A stretch of DNA of 64,000 nucleotides, taken from NCBI GenBank assembly GCA_041394705.1, contig JAWKHS010000005.1:248001-312000 (forward strand), written 5' to 3'. Of the stretch, positions 34,487-42,943 are shown piece after piece; position 1 is the first letter of the stretch; each line of letters starts with the position of its first letter. The position numbers and the translations under genes are program-made. The notes under the pieces were generated by a model. It worked only from the letters and a program-made list of their open reading frames with translations. It had not been told where the DNA came from and searched no databases. This DNA is from Vicinamibacterales bacterium. GTDB lineage: Bacteria > Acidobacteriota > Vicinamibacteria > Vicinamibacterales > UBA2999.

Positions 34487-36100
34487 ATGAAGTTCATCGA
34501 CGTCAACCAGCTGCCCGACGGGTCCACGGTGACGGCCGACGTCTGCATCATCGGCGCCGGCGCGGCCGGGATCACGGTGGCGGGCGAGCTGGACGGCACG
34601 TCGCAGTCGGTGTGTCTGCTCGAGGCCGGCGGCACGGGACCGGACGACGAGACGCAGGCGCTCTACGACCTCGACGTCGTCGGGCAGCCGGTGCGGCAGC
34701 ACTTCATGTCCCGCGCGCGCTACTTCGGAGGCACGTGCAACCTGTGGGCGGGGCGCAGCATGGCGCTCACGCCAATCGACCTCGAGCCCCGGGACTGGAT
34801 CCCGCACAGCGGCTGGCCGCTGCCGTACGACGAGCTGGCCCGCTACTACCCGCGAGCCGCCGCCATCCTCCGCCTGCCGCCGGTCGATCGGCTCGCGGCC
34901 CTGGAGCGCGCGCCGTCGCTGACGCCGTTCGAGCGCGGCGTCTTCGCCCACGGCGACCTCTGCCCGAGCGTCGCCGTCTGGGGCAGGACGCCGCTCCGGT
35001 TCTCGACGGCCTACCGCCCGGCGCTCCGCCGATCGCGCAACGTGTCCGTGTACCTGAACGCGAACGTCACCGACATCCGGCTGAACGCGGCGGGCAGCCG
35101 CGTGGACACGTGCCGCGCGCAGTCGCTGGCCGGCCGGACGCTGGACGTGTCGGCCCGGCGGTTCGTCGTCGCCTGCGGCGGGCTCGAGACCGCGCGCCTG
35201 CTGCTGGCCTCGCGCGCGACGCAGCCACACGGAATCGGGAACGACTTCGGCGCGGTGGGCCGCTACTACATGGACCACCCGCGGGCGGTGTTCGGCACCG
35301 TCCGGCTCGCGGCGCCGCAGAAGCTGTCGCTGATGCTCGGCCTGCCCGTCGCGGGCGGCATGGCGCAGCTCGGCGTGCGCTTCTCCGACGCGCTCCAGCG
35401 GAAAGCGCGGCTCCTCAACTCGTACGTGAGCCTCGAGCGGTACTGGTCCGATTCGACGGCCCAGATGTACCAGTCGATGGTGCACTCGGCGAAGATCGTC
35501 CTCCGGAAGGGCCACGCCGGCCGGCGGTTCCCGGGCTCGGGCGTCACGCTGGCGAAGGTGCCCGAGCTCATCTACCTGCTGGCGCCGCGCGAACTCCTGC
35601 CGCACCCGATCTACCGGGCGGCCCGCCTGGCGCGGCAGCGCTTCGGCCGCGGCGTCGGCGAGCTGACCGTCGTGACCTTCAACGAGCAGATGCCGAATCC
35701 GGAGAGCCGCGTGTATCTGAGCGAGGCGCGCGACCGCTTCGGGATGCCGCGGCTCGTGCTCGACTGGAGGATCAGGCGCGAGGAGACCGAGACGCTGCTG
35801 CGCCTCCACGCCGCGCTCGACGCCCACCTCAGGCAGCACGGCCTCGGGCGGCTCGACCATCCGCCGGAGGGCTTCAGCGACCGCGTCTACACCGACGCCT
35901 CGCATCACCTGGGCACGGCGCGGATGAGCGTCGACCCGCGCCAGGGCGTGGTCACGCCCGATGGGGCCGTGCACGGCGTGCCGAACCTGTTCGTGGCCGG
36001 AAGCGCCGTCTTCCCGACCGCCGGCCACGCCAATCCCACGTGGACCATCGTCGCGCTGGCCGTCCGGCTCGCCGACCACCTGAAGCGGACCGCCGCATGA
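34487..36100 (+). CDS. GMC-family FAD-dependent oxidoreductase (second copy)
   Basis: The 537-aa protein has the FAD fold ADVCIIGAGAAGITVAGEL, FGGTCNLWAGRSMAL around the flavin, and the C-terminal HHLGTARMS and GHANPTWTIVALAVRLADHL with the catalytic His and Asn. It is distinct from the GMC protein at 26387 (different insert regions and a GHANPT rather than GYQNIT end), so they are not a recent duplication. Its ATG could be moved upstream, but similarity starts at MKFIDVNQLP. The stop overlaps the following Gfo/Idh/MocA-like gene. Confidence 0.9.
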   Translation: MKFIDVNQLPDGSTVTADVCIIGAGAAGITVAGELDGTSQSVCLLEAGGTGPDDETQALYDLDVVGQPVRQHFMSRARYFGGTCNLWAGRSMALTPIDLEPRDWIPHSGWPLPYDELARYYPRAAAILRLPPVDRLAALERAPSLTPFERGVFAHGDLCPSVAVWGRTPLRFSTAYRPALRRSRNVSVYLNANVTDIRLNAAGSRVDTCRAQSLAGRTLDVSARRFVVACGGLETARLLLASRATQPHGIGNDFGAVGRYYMDHPRAVFGTVRLAAPQKLSLMLGLPVAGGMAQLGVRFSDALQRKARLLNSYVSLERYWSDSTAQMYQSMVHSAKIVLRKGHAGRRFPGSGVTLAKVPELIYLLAPRELLPHPIYRAARLARQRFGRGVGELTVVTFNEQMPNPESRVYLSEARDRFGMPRLVLDWRIRREETETLLRLHAALDAHLRQHGLGRLDHPPEGFSDRVYTDASHHLGTARMSVDPRQGVVTPDGAVHGVPNLFVAGSAVFPTAGHANPTWTIVALAVRLADHLKRTAA

Positions 36101-37071
36101 GCGCTCCACTGGGCGTCGTCCTCGTCGGGACCGACACGGCCGGCCGCGCGTGGGCCGACCGGATTGCCAGCCGCCGCGATCTCACGGCCGTGCGGACCGT
36201 GGATACGGCCATCGATGCCGCCGCCTTCACGGGTGCCGAGGCCGCGATCGTGGCCGGACCGGTGGCCACCCGGGCGGCGGCGGCGACGGCCGCCCTGGAG
36301 GCCGGCCTGGCCGTGCTGGTCGAGCCGCCGCTCGCTTTCACCACCGCCGAGGCGCGAGCGGTGTTCGAGACGGCTGGGCGGCGCGGCCGGCCCGTCGCGA
36401 TCGCACGGCCGGATCGTCATGCCGCGTGGCACCGTGCGCTGACGGGCCTCGTACGCGCCGGGCGGATCGGCCCGATCACCCACGTCAGCGTCGTCGACGG
36501 CCGCGTCCACGACGGCCCCGGCGTCGATCGGCAGGCGAGGTTCGCGCAGCTGGCCGGGGCTGGCGCGCATCACCTGGACGCCCTCTGCGCGCTCGTGGGC
36601 GGGGAGCCGGCATCGGTCATGGCGCGGCTGACCGCCGCGCCCTGGAGCGGGTTCGCCCACGGGTCCACGAGCGAGGTGATCGTGGCGATGGCGGACGGCC
36701 TGCGCGTCCATTACCACGGCTCGCTCACGGCCACCCACGCCGAGTCCACCGTGTGGGTGGACGGGATGGCCGGCGTACTGTGGACGGACCGGCGCCGCAT
36801 CTGGTGGCGTCCGCGACGGGTCCCGCGCTTCCTGCCGCTGCCCCTGCTGCTGTGGCGTCCCAGCGACGGCGTGTCCGAGGTGCTCGACGCGTTCGTGGCC
36901 GCCGCGACGGCCGGAGGTGGCGGCGAGACGGCGCCTGGCGATCACCTGCGAGCGGTGGCGCTCCTGGAAGCGGCGATCGCGTCCGATGCCGGCGGGCGTG
37001 TCGTGCCCGTCGCCAGCGCGGGCCCGGCCGGCGGGGCGCACGCGCCGGCCGCCCGTGGAGCGTCGTCATGA
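36097..37071 (+). CDS. Gfo/Idh/MocA-like protein with degenerate active site
   Basis: The 324-aa protein keeps the overall Gfo/Idh/MocA plan (N-terminal Rossmann fold, EAGLAVLVE strand, AGAHHLDALCALVGG helix) but two hallmarks are altered: the dinucleotide motif is GTDTAG instead of GxGxxG, and the catalytic EKP is EPP (Lys replaced by Pro at residue 77). It is likely a pseudoenzyme or binding/regulatory partner. It overlaps both neighbours by 4 nt (GMC upstream, phosphodiesterase-like downstream). Confidence 0.8.
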   Translation: MSAPLGVVLVGTDTAGRAWADRIASRRDLTAVRTVDTAIDAAAFTGAEAAIVAGPVATRAAAATAALEAGLAVLVEPPLAFTTAEARAVFETAGRRGRPVAIARPDRHAAWHRALTGLVRAGRIGPITHVSVVDGRVHDGPGVDRQARFAQLAGAGAHHLDALCALVGGEPASVMARLTAAPWSGFAHGSTSEVIVAMADGLRVHYHGSLTATHAESTVWVDGMAGVLWTDRRRIWWRPRRVPRFLPLPLLLWRPSDGVSEVLDAFVAAATAGGGGETAPGDHLRAVALLEAAIASDAGGRVVPVASAGPAGGAHAPAARGASS

Positions 37072-38636
37072 GCGCCGGACGGCCCCCGACACGCGTGCTG
37101 GTCGTCGGCCTCGACATGGGCGACGGCGCGCTCATCGACCACTGGAGCGCCCAGGGACGGCTGCCGCACCTGGCGGCGCTGGCCGCGTCTGGCGCGTGGT
37201 TCGAACTGGAGAGTCCGGCCGCCGCCCTGCACACGTCCACGTGGCCGACCTTCGCGACGGGCGTGCTGCCCGGCCACCACGGCGTCTACTACCCGTACCA
37301 GCCGACGCCCGGGCGCCAGTTCGTCCGGCACATCGGCCGCGGCCAGTACGGCGCGCCCACGTTCTGGAACGTCGCTGACGCGGCGGGACGCCGCACGGTC
37401 GTCTACGACGTGCCCGAGACCTTCCCCGACGTCGGATTCGGCGGGCGCGCGCTCTTCGACTGGGGCACCTGGGCGTGGTACGGCGACCCGGCGACGCAGC
37501 CCGTGGACCTCGGCGCCGACCTGGCCTCGCGATTCGGCCCGTATCCGCTGGGCTACGAGGCCAAGCGCCTGGCGCTCACGCTGCCCGTCGATCTCGAGGC
37601 CAAGCTGCTGCGGAGCGTGGACTACAAGGCCAGGACCGCCGCCTGGCTGCTCGAGGCGCCCTGGGACGTGGCCGCTGTCGGCTTCTGCGAGACCCACAGC
37701 GCCGGCCACTACCTGTGGCCGGCCGGCGTCGACGGCGTCACGGGCGCGGCCCCGGAGGCATTCGCGCCGCTGCTGCACGTCTACCAGGCGATCGACGAGG
37801 CCATCGGCGCCCTGGCGAGCGTCCTGCCCGCCGGCACCGTGGTCATGGTGGCGAGCGGCGACGGCGTGCGCCCGAACCGCTGCGGCTGGCACCTGCTGCC
37901 AGCGGTGCTGGAACGCCTGGGATTCACGGCGACGCGTGGCCGTACGGCCGCACCGGCGGGTGCCGGCGCCCCGGCGGCGCCGGGGCCGCCGCGCGGCCTC
38001 GCGCGGGCCGCGGCCGCGGCGCGGAGGCTCGTCGCCGAGACGCTGCCCTGGCACGTGCGCGACGGGATCGGCCAGTGGCTGCAGACGGCCGCCATCGACT
38101 GGGGCCGGACGCGCGCCTTCGCCCTGCCGACGGACCTCGAGGGGTGCATCCGGATCAACCTCCGGGGGCGCGAGCCGCACGGGATCGTCGCGCCTGGCGC
38201 GGAGTACCGCGCACTCTGCGACGAGCTGCGCGATCGCCTGCGCGAGCTCGTCAATCCCGCCACCGGCGACGCCGCCGTCGAGCAGGTCTGGATCCGGGAC
38301 GAGATCTTCGCGGGCCCCTGCCAGGACGAGCTCCCGGACGTGATGGTGCAGTGGCGGGACGACGCACCCGTCGCCGCGCTCACGTCGCCGGCCATCGGCA
38401 GGGTCGATGGCGTGAATCCCGATCCGCGGACGGGCACGCACTCCACCCGCGGTTTCCTGCTGGCGGCCGGCGGCGGCGTGCCCGCGGGCCTCAGGGGACG
38501 CGCCCACCTCGCCGACATCGCGCCGACGGTGCTGCACCTGGCCAGCGTCGCCGCCCCGCCCGTGGCGGGGTCGGTCCTGACGGCGCTCGCCGCGGCACCC
38601 GCGTCCGACATCCCTTCTTCGAGGAGCGCGCCATGA
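37068..38636 (+). CDS. Alkaline-phosphatase superfamily / type I phosphodiesterase-like protein (copy 1)
   Basis: The 522-aa protein begins RVLVVGLDMGDGALIDHW with the first metal-binding Asp, has the nucleophile region TSTWPTFATGVLPGHHG, and the family segment CIRINLRGREPHGIV. No signal peptide is seen, so it is probably cytoplasmic. Related proteins are annotated as nucleotide pyrophosphatase/phosphodiesterases with unknown substrates. Coupled by ATGA to the degenerate Gfo/Idh/MocA gene; a paralogue is at 40099-41676. Confidence 0.85.
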   Translation: MSAGRPPTRVLVVGLDMGDGALIDHWSAQGRLPHLAALAASGAWFELESPAAALHTSTWPTFATGVLPGHHGVYYPYQPTPGRQFVRHIGRGQYGAPTFWNVADAAGRRTVVYDVPETFPDVGFGGRALFDWGTWAWYGDPATQPVDLGADLASRFGPYPLGYEAKRLALTLPVDLEAKLLRSVDYKARTAAWLLEAPWDVAAVGFCETHSAGHYLWPAGVDGVTGAAPEAFAPLLHVYQAIDEAIGALASVLPAGTVVMVASGDGVRPNRCGWHLLPAVLERLGFTATRGRTAAPAGAGAPAAPGPPRGLARAAAAARRLVAETLPWHVRDGIGQWLQTAAIDWGRTRAFALPTDLEGCIRINLRGREPHGIVAPGAEYRALCDELRDRLRELVNPATGDAAVEQVWIRDEIFAGPCQDELPDVMVQWRDDAPVAALTSPAIGRVDGVNPDPRTGTHSTRGFLLAAGGGVPAGLRGRAHLADIAPTVLHLASVAAPPVAGSVLTALAAAPASDIPSSRSAP

Positions 38637-39034
38637 TCTCGCTGTACACGCTGGCCGTGTGGGTGCACATCCTGACCGTGACGGTCTGGATCGGCGCCAT
38701 GGTGTTCGAGGATCCGAACAGCGTCCGGATGACGTCGCAGATCGCCCACCGGATCGGCGGCATCGGCTGGTACGCGCAGGCCGCGCTCTGGAGCACGGGG
38801 CTCCTGATGCTGTCCTACCGCGGGATCACGCCCGGGCGGCTCGTGTCGTGGGAGTTCCTGTCGACGCCGCGCGGCCAGGTCCTCGGCGCGAAGCTCGCGC
38901 TCGTGCTCCTCCTCGTGCTCTTCCAGATCCTCGTCGGCAACCGGCCGTCGAAGCTCGTCTACGGCTACATCCTGGTGTCGATCCTCATCGTCGGGCTGTC
39001 GGTGATCGTCGCGCGGCCCTTCCTCCTCGGCTGA
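38633..39034 (+). CDS. Small four-helix membrane protein (CopD/DUF2214-like)
   Basis: The 133-aa protein has four hydrophobic helices and starts LYTLAVWVHILTVTVWIGAM, whose His-containing first helix and WxG turn recall CopD-like or putative haem-binding small membrane proteins. It overlaps the phosphodiesterase-like gene by 4 nt and has a GAGGAG Shine-Dalgarno. No function can be assigned. Lying between two Gfo/phosphodiesterase modules, it may be a membrane partner. Confidence 0.7.
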   Translation: MISLYTLAVWVHILTVTVWIGAMVFEDPNSVRMTSQIAHRIGGIGWYAQAALWSTGLLMLSYRGITPGRLVSWEFLSTPRGQVLGAKLALVLLLVLFQILVGNRPSKLVYGYILVSILIVGLSVIVARPFLLG

Positions 39035-39049
39035 GATCCGGAGCTGACC

Positions 39050-40102
39050 GTGGCGCCCCTCAGGTTGATTCACGTCGGCGTCGGCGTCCGGGGCCGCCAC
39101 TGGCTCGACGTCGTGGCCGGGCACGCCGGCTTCGAGTCGGTGGCGTGCGTGGACCCCTCGCCGGCCATGCTCGACGAGGCACGCCGCCTGCCGGGCCAGG
39201 GCCACGGGTGCTTCGTCCCGTCGCTGCCCGAGGCGCTGGCCGCGACGCGGGCCGACGCCGTCCTCATCGCGAGCCCCACCGCCCTGCACACGCCCCAGGC
39301 GATCGCGGCGCTCGACGCCGGCCTGGCCGTGCTGGTCGAGAAGCCGCTGGGCGTCAGCGTCGGCGAGGCGGCGGCGGTCGTGGCACGCTCCCGGGCGACG
39401 GGGCGCCCGGTGGTCGTCGCCGAGAACTACCGGTTCTTCGCCGCCGAACGCACCGTGCGGCACGTGATCGCCGACGGCCGGCTCGGCCGCGTGTCTTCGG
39501 CCATGTGCGTCGATCGACGCGACCAGCCCAGCCACACGCAGGGCGCGTGGGTGAAGGGCGCCGAGCACTCGTTCCTCGCCGAGATCGCCGTCCACCACTT
39601 CGACAGCTTCCGCTACCTGTTCGGCCGCCAGCCACGGTCGCTGTTCGCCGCCTCCTTCAACCCGCGCGGCAGCACCTACGATGCCGGCGCCGCGGTCGAG
39701 GCCCTGATCGAGCTCGACGGCGGCCTGCCGATCCAGTACGCCGGGACCCTGGTGGCCACCCGCTACGAGTTCAGCCTGTGGATCGAGGGCGAGCACGGCG
39801 ATCTCTGGACCGATCGCACGCGCGTCGGCTGGCGGCCCAAGGGCGAGCGGACCTACCGGCCCGTACCGCTCGTCGCGGTGCCTGCCGGCGACGAGCGTCC
39901 GTACCCGCGCGCCGGCACCCGCGCGCTGCTCGATCAGTTCCGCGACGCCGCCATGAACGGCGTCGAGGCCGAGACGCGGGCGGCCGACAACCTGTGGACG
40001 CTCGCCATGGTGGACGGCTCGGTCCTGTCGAGCCGCGAGGGGCGGCGGGTCGCCATCGACGAGATCGTCACACCGGACCTCCTGCGGACGTGCGAGGCAT
40101 GA
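39050..40102 (+). CDS. Gfo/Idh/MocA family oxidoreductase (intact motifs)
   Basis: The 350-aa protein has an intact GVGVRG dinucleotide motif (residues 10-15) and the catalytic EKP (97-99), with AEIAVHHFDSFRYLFG carrying the His/Asp pair. Such enzymes oxidise or reduce sugars and cyclitols with NAD(P). GTG start with a CCGGAG Shine-Dalgarno. The stop overlaps the start of the second phosphodiesterase-like gene, repeating the Gfo-phosphodiesterase order seen 3 kb upstream. Confidence 0.92.
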   Translation: MAPLRLIHVGVGVRGRHWLDVVAGHAGFESVACVDPSPAMLDEARRLPGQGHGCFVPSLPEALAATRADAVLIASPTALHTPQAIAALDAGLAVLVEKPLGVSVGEAAAVVARSRATGRPVVVAENYRFFAAERTVRHVIADGRLGRVSSAMCVDRRDQPSHTQGAWVKGAEHSFLAEIAVHHFDSFRYLFGRQPRSLFAASFNPRGSTYDAGAAVEALIELDGGLPIQYAGTLVATRYEFSLWIEGEHGDLWTDRTRVGWRPKGERTYRPVPLVAVPAGDERPYPRAGTRALLDQFRDAAMNGVEAETRAADNLWTLAMVDGSVLSSREGRRVAIDEIVTPDLLRTCEA

Positions 40103-41676
40103 GCGGGCGGCTGCTGGTCGTCGGGCTCGACGCCGGCGACGCCGACCTGATCGATCGCTGGATCGCCGAGGGCCGCCTGCCGCACCTCGCGCGCCTGAAG
40201 GCCGGGGGCAGCTGGACCCGCCTGGGCACGACGGCGGAGATGTTCCACGTCTCGGCGTGGCCGTCGATCTTCACGGGGACCACCGCCGACAAGCACGGGC
40301 TGTATCACGCCTACGTCACCCGGCCGGGCCATCAGGGCCTGATCCGCCCGCGCGCCGACTCGAGCCCCTTCCCGTTCCTGTGGAAGGTCCTCGACGACCA
40401 CGGGCGGCGCTCCGTGGTGATGGACGCGTTCCTCACCTGTCCGCTGCGGCCGTTCAACGGCGTGCAGATCGTGGACTGGGGCAGCTGGTCGTGGTTCTGG
40501 GAGCCCACCATGATCCCGGCCTCGCTGGCGGACGAAATCCGCACGCGCTTCGGGCCCTACCCCGCCGACGATCACAGCAAGGTGGGCGTGACGCCCGTGA
40601 GCGACGTCGGGACGTTCCGCCAGCGGCTGCTGGCCGCGGTGGAGCGGAAGACCGCGGTCGTCCGGTGGCTGATGGAGCGCGAGGCCTGGGACCTGTTCCT
40701 GGTCGTGTTCGGCGAGTGCCATCCGGCCGGGCACTACTTCTGGCACCTGTACGACGAGACGTACCTGACGCACCCCGAGCCCGGTGGCCTGACGATGCGC
40801 GACGCGCTCCGTGACGTCTACGTGGCGCTGGACCGGGCGTTCGGGGCGCTGGCCGACGCCGCGGGCCCGGACACCACGGTGATGCTGGTCTCGGGTGACG
40901 GCATGTGCGCCAACTACAGCGGCTCGCACCTGCTGCCGGACCTGCTGACCCGCATGGGCGCGCTGAACGCGCCCGACGCCGGCGCCGACGCGGCGTCGGC
41001 GCCGCCGGCCCACGGCCGGCGCGATCCGATCCAGGCGCTCCGGAACCTCGTCCCCGAACGGCTGCGCCACGCCATCTCGACCGCGCTCCTCTCGCGCGAG
41101 ATGCAGGAACGCCTCAGCCTCCGCTGGAAGACGGCGGGCATCGCCTGGCCGCGCACGAGGGCGTACGTCATCGAGAACGCCAACGAGGGCTACATCCGGC
41201 TGAACCTGAGGGGCCGCGAACCCGACGGCATCGTCGAACCCGGTGCGGACTACGACCGCTGGTGTGACGAGATCTGCGCGACGGCACGGACGATGACGCA
41301 CCCGGGGACGGGGCGGCCGGCCGCGCTGGCCGTCCACAAGACCGCGGAGCTCTTCGACGGCCCGTGCGCGGACCACCTGCCCGACATCGTGATCGTCTGG
41401 GACATCGGCGCGCGCGTCACGACCGCCCTGCTCACCGAGCGCTACGGCCTCGTGCAGGTGGCCGAGCCGGCCTGCGCGATCCCGCCCTACTACACGGGCA
41501 ACCACTGCCCCAACGCGTTCGCCGCCGTCCGCGGGCCCGGGATCGCCCCCGGCGCGCCGATCGCGCACGGGCACGTGCTGGATCTGGCGCCGACGATCCT
41601 CGCCCACTACGGCATCCCCGCGCCCGCGCACATGGACGGCCACGTGCTCGAGGCCTGGACGCCAGCCCGTGCCTGA
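40099..41676 (+). CDS. Alkaline-phosphatase superfamily / type I phosphodiesterase-like protein (copy 2)
   Basis: The 525-aa protein parallels 37068-38636: LLVVGLDAGDADLIDRWIAE, nucleophile region FHVSAWPSIFTG, SGDGMCANYSGSHLLPDLL and YIRLNLRGREPDGIVEPGADY. It lacks a signal peptide. The pair share order and coupling with a Gfo/Idh/MocA gene, so the module was duplicated and diverged. It overlaps the GH1 gene by 8 nt. Substrate unknown; nucleotide-sugar or phosphodiester intermediates are possible. Confidence 0.85.
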   Translation: MSGRLLVVGLDAGDADLIDRWIAEGRLPHLARLKAGGSWTRLGTTAEMFHVSAWPSIFTGTTADKHGLYHAYVTRPGHQGLIRPRADSSPFPFLWKVLDDHGRRSVVMDAFLTCPLRPFNGVQIVDWGSWSWFWEPTMIPASLADEIRTRFGPYPADDHSKVGVTPVSDVGTFRQRLLAAVERKTAVVRWLMEREAWDLFLVVFGECHPAGHYFWHLYDETYLTHPEPGGLTMRDALRDVYVALDRAFGALADAAGPDTTVMLVSGDGMCANYSGSHLLPDLLTRMGALNAPDAGADAASAPPAHGRRDPIQALRNLVPERLRHAISTALLSREMQERLSLRWKTAGIAWPRTRAYVIENANEGYIRLNLRGREPDGIVEPGADYDRWCDEICATARTMTHPGTGRPAALAVHKTAELFDGPCADHLPDIVIVWDIGARVTTALLTERYGLVQVAEPACAIPPYYTGNHCPNAFAAVRGPGIAPGAPIAHGHVLDLAPTILAHYGIPAPAHMDGHVLEAWTPARA

Positions 41677-42943
41677 CGGTCCGTCGGACTTCCTCTGGGG
41701 CAGCGCGACGGCCGCGCACCAGGTCGAGGGCGGCAACCGGCACAGCGACTGGTGGGAGTACGAGCAGCAGGGACGCCTGCCGTTCCGGTCCGGCGATGCG
41801 TGCCGGCACTACGAGCGCTATGCGGAGGACTTCGATCTCGCGCGGGCGCTCGGCCAGAACGCCCATCGCTTCTCGATCGAGTGGAGCCGCCTCGAGCCGG
41901 CCGACGGCGTCTGGGACGAGGCCGCGCTGGCGCACTACGTCGACGTCGTGGCCGCCCTTCGCGCCCGCGGCCTCGAACCCGTCGTCACGCTGCACCACTT
42001 CACGAACCCCGCGTGGTTCCTGCGCGCCGGCGGGTGGACGCGGGCCGACGCGCCCGCCCGCTTCGCCCGCTACGTGGACCGCGTGGCCAGGGCGCTGGCC
42101 CCGTCGGTGCGCTGGTGGCTCACGATCAACGAGCCGACGGTCTACGCGATGGAAGGCTACGTGCTCGGTGAGTGGCCGCCCTGCCGTCCCTGGGCGTGGC
42201 GGGCGGCGGTCACGGTCGTCCGACGGATGGCGGTCGCGCACTCGGCCGCCTATGCCGTCCTGCACCGCCACCGCTCCGATGCCCGCGTGGGCTTTGCGCA
42301 CAGCGCGCCGCTCGTCCTGCCGTGCCGGCCGACGTCCCTGGGCGACCGCCTGGCCGCTGGGGTCCGCGACGCCGTCTTGAACCGCGCCTTCTTCCGCCTC
42401 ATCGGCGCCGCCGCCGGACCACGGCCGCGGCCCGGCGCGATGGACTTCGTCGGCGTGAACTACTACACGCGGCACGTCGTGAAGTCGGAGGGCCTCGGCC
42501 TGGGGCGGCTCGTCGGCCACGTGTGCCAGGCGCCGCACCACGGCGGGGACGGCCCCAGGAGCGCCATCGGCTGGGAGGTGTACCCGGAGGGCCTGGCCGC
42601 CGTCGCCGCGCGGTACGCCGGGTATGGCCTCCCGGTGATCATCACCGAGAACGGCATCGCGACCGGCGACGACGCGCTGCGCGCCGAGTTCCTGCGCGGG
42701 CACCTGGCCGCGCTCGACGGGGCCATCGCCGCCGGCGTGCCGGTGGCCGGCTACTTCCACTGGAGCCTCATCGACAACTTCGAGTGGGCCCACGGCATGG
42801 GGGCACGTTTCGGGCTGGCGTCGGTGGACGCGACGACCCTGGCGCGCACCCCGAAGCCGTCGGCCGACGTCTACGCCGAGGCGTGCCGCCGCGGACGGGC
42901 GGCCGCGGACGGATCGAGCGCCGCCGCTCGCCTCAGCCGCTGA
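41669..42943 (+). CDS. Glycoside hydrolase family 1 (beta-glucosidase/galactosidase-like)
   Basis: The 424-aa TIM-barrel protein starts FLWGSATAAHQVEGGN, has the acid/base motif TINEPTV (Glu155) and the nucleophile motif ITENGIA (Glu327), and GYFHWSLIDNFEWAHGMGARFG near the end. All catalytic residues are intact. GTG start, 8 nt inside the previous gene. No signal peptide, so it acts in the cytoplasm, which is odd in a glycan-export locus: it may trim an intermediate or recycle fragments. Confidence 0.93.
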   Translation: MPDGPSDFLWGSATAAHQVEGGNRHSDWWEYEQQGRLPFRSGDACRHYERYAEDFDLARALGQNAHRFSIEWSRLEPADGVWDEAALAHYVDVVAALRARGLEPVVTLHHFTNPAWFLRAGGWTRADAPARFARYVDRVARALAPSVRWWLTINEPTVYAMEGYVLGEWPPCRPWAWRAAVTVVRRMAVAHSAAYAVLHRHRSDARVGFAHSAPLVLPCRPTSLGDRLAAGVRDAVLNRAFFRLIGAAAGPRPRPGAMDFVGVNYYTRHVVKSEGLGLGRLVGHVCQAPHHGGDGPRSAIGWEVYPEGLAAVAARYAGYGLPVIITENGIATGDDALRAEFLRGHLAALDGAIAAGVPVAGYFHWSLIDNFEWAHGMGARFGLASVDATTLARTPKPSADVYAEACRRGRAAADGSSAAARLSR

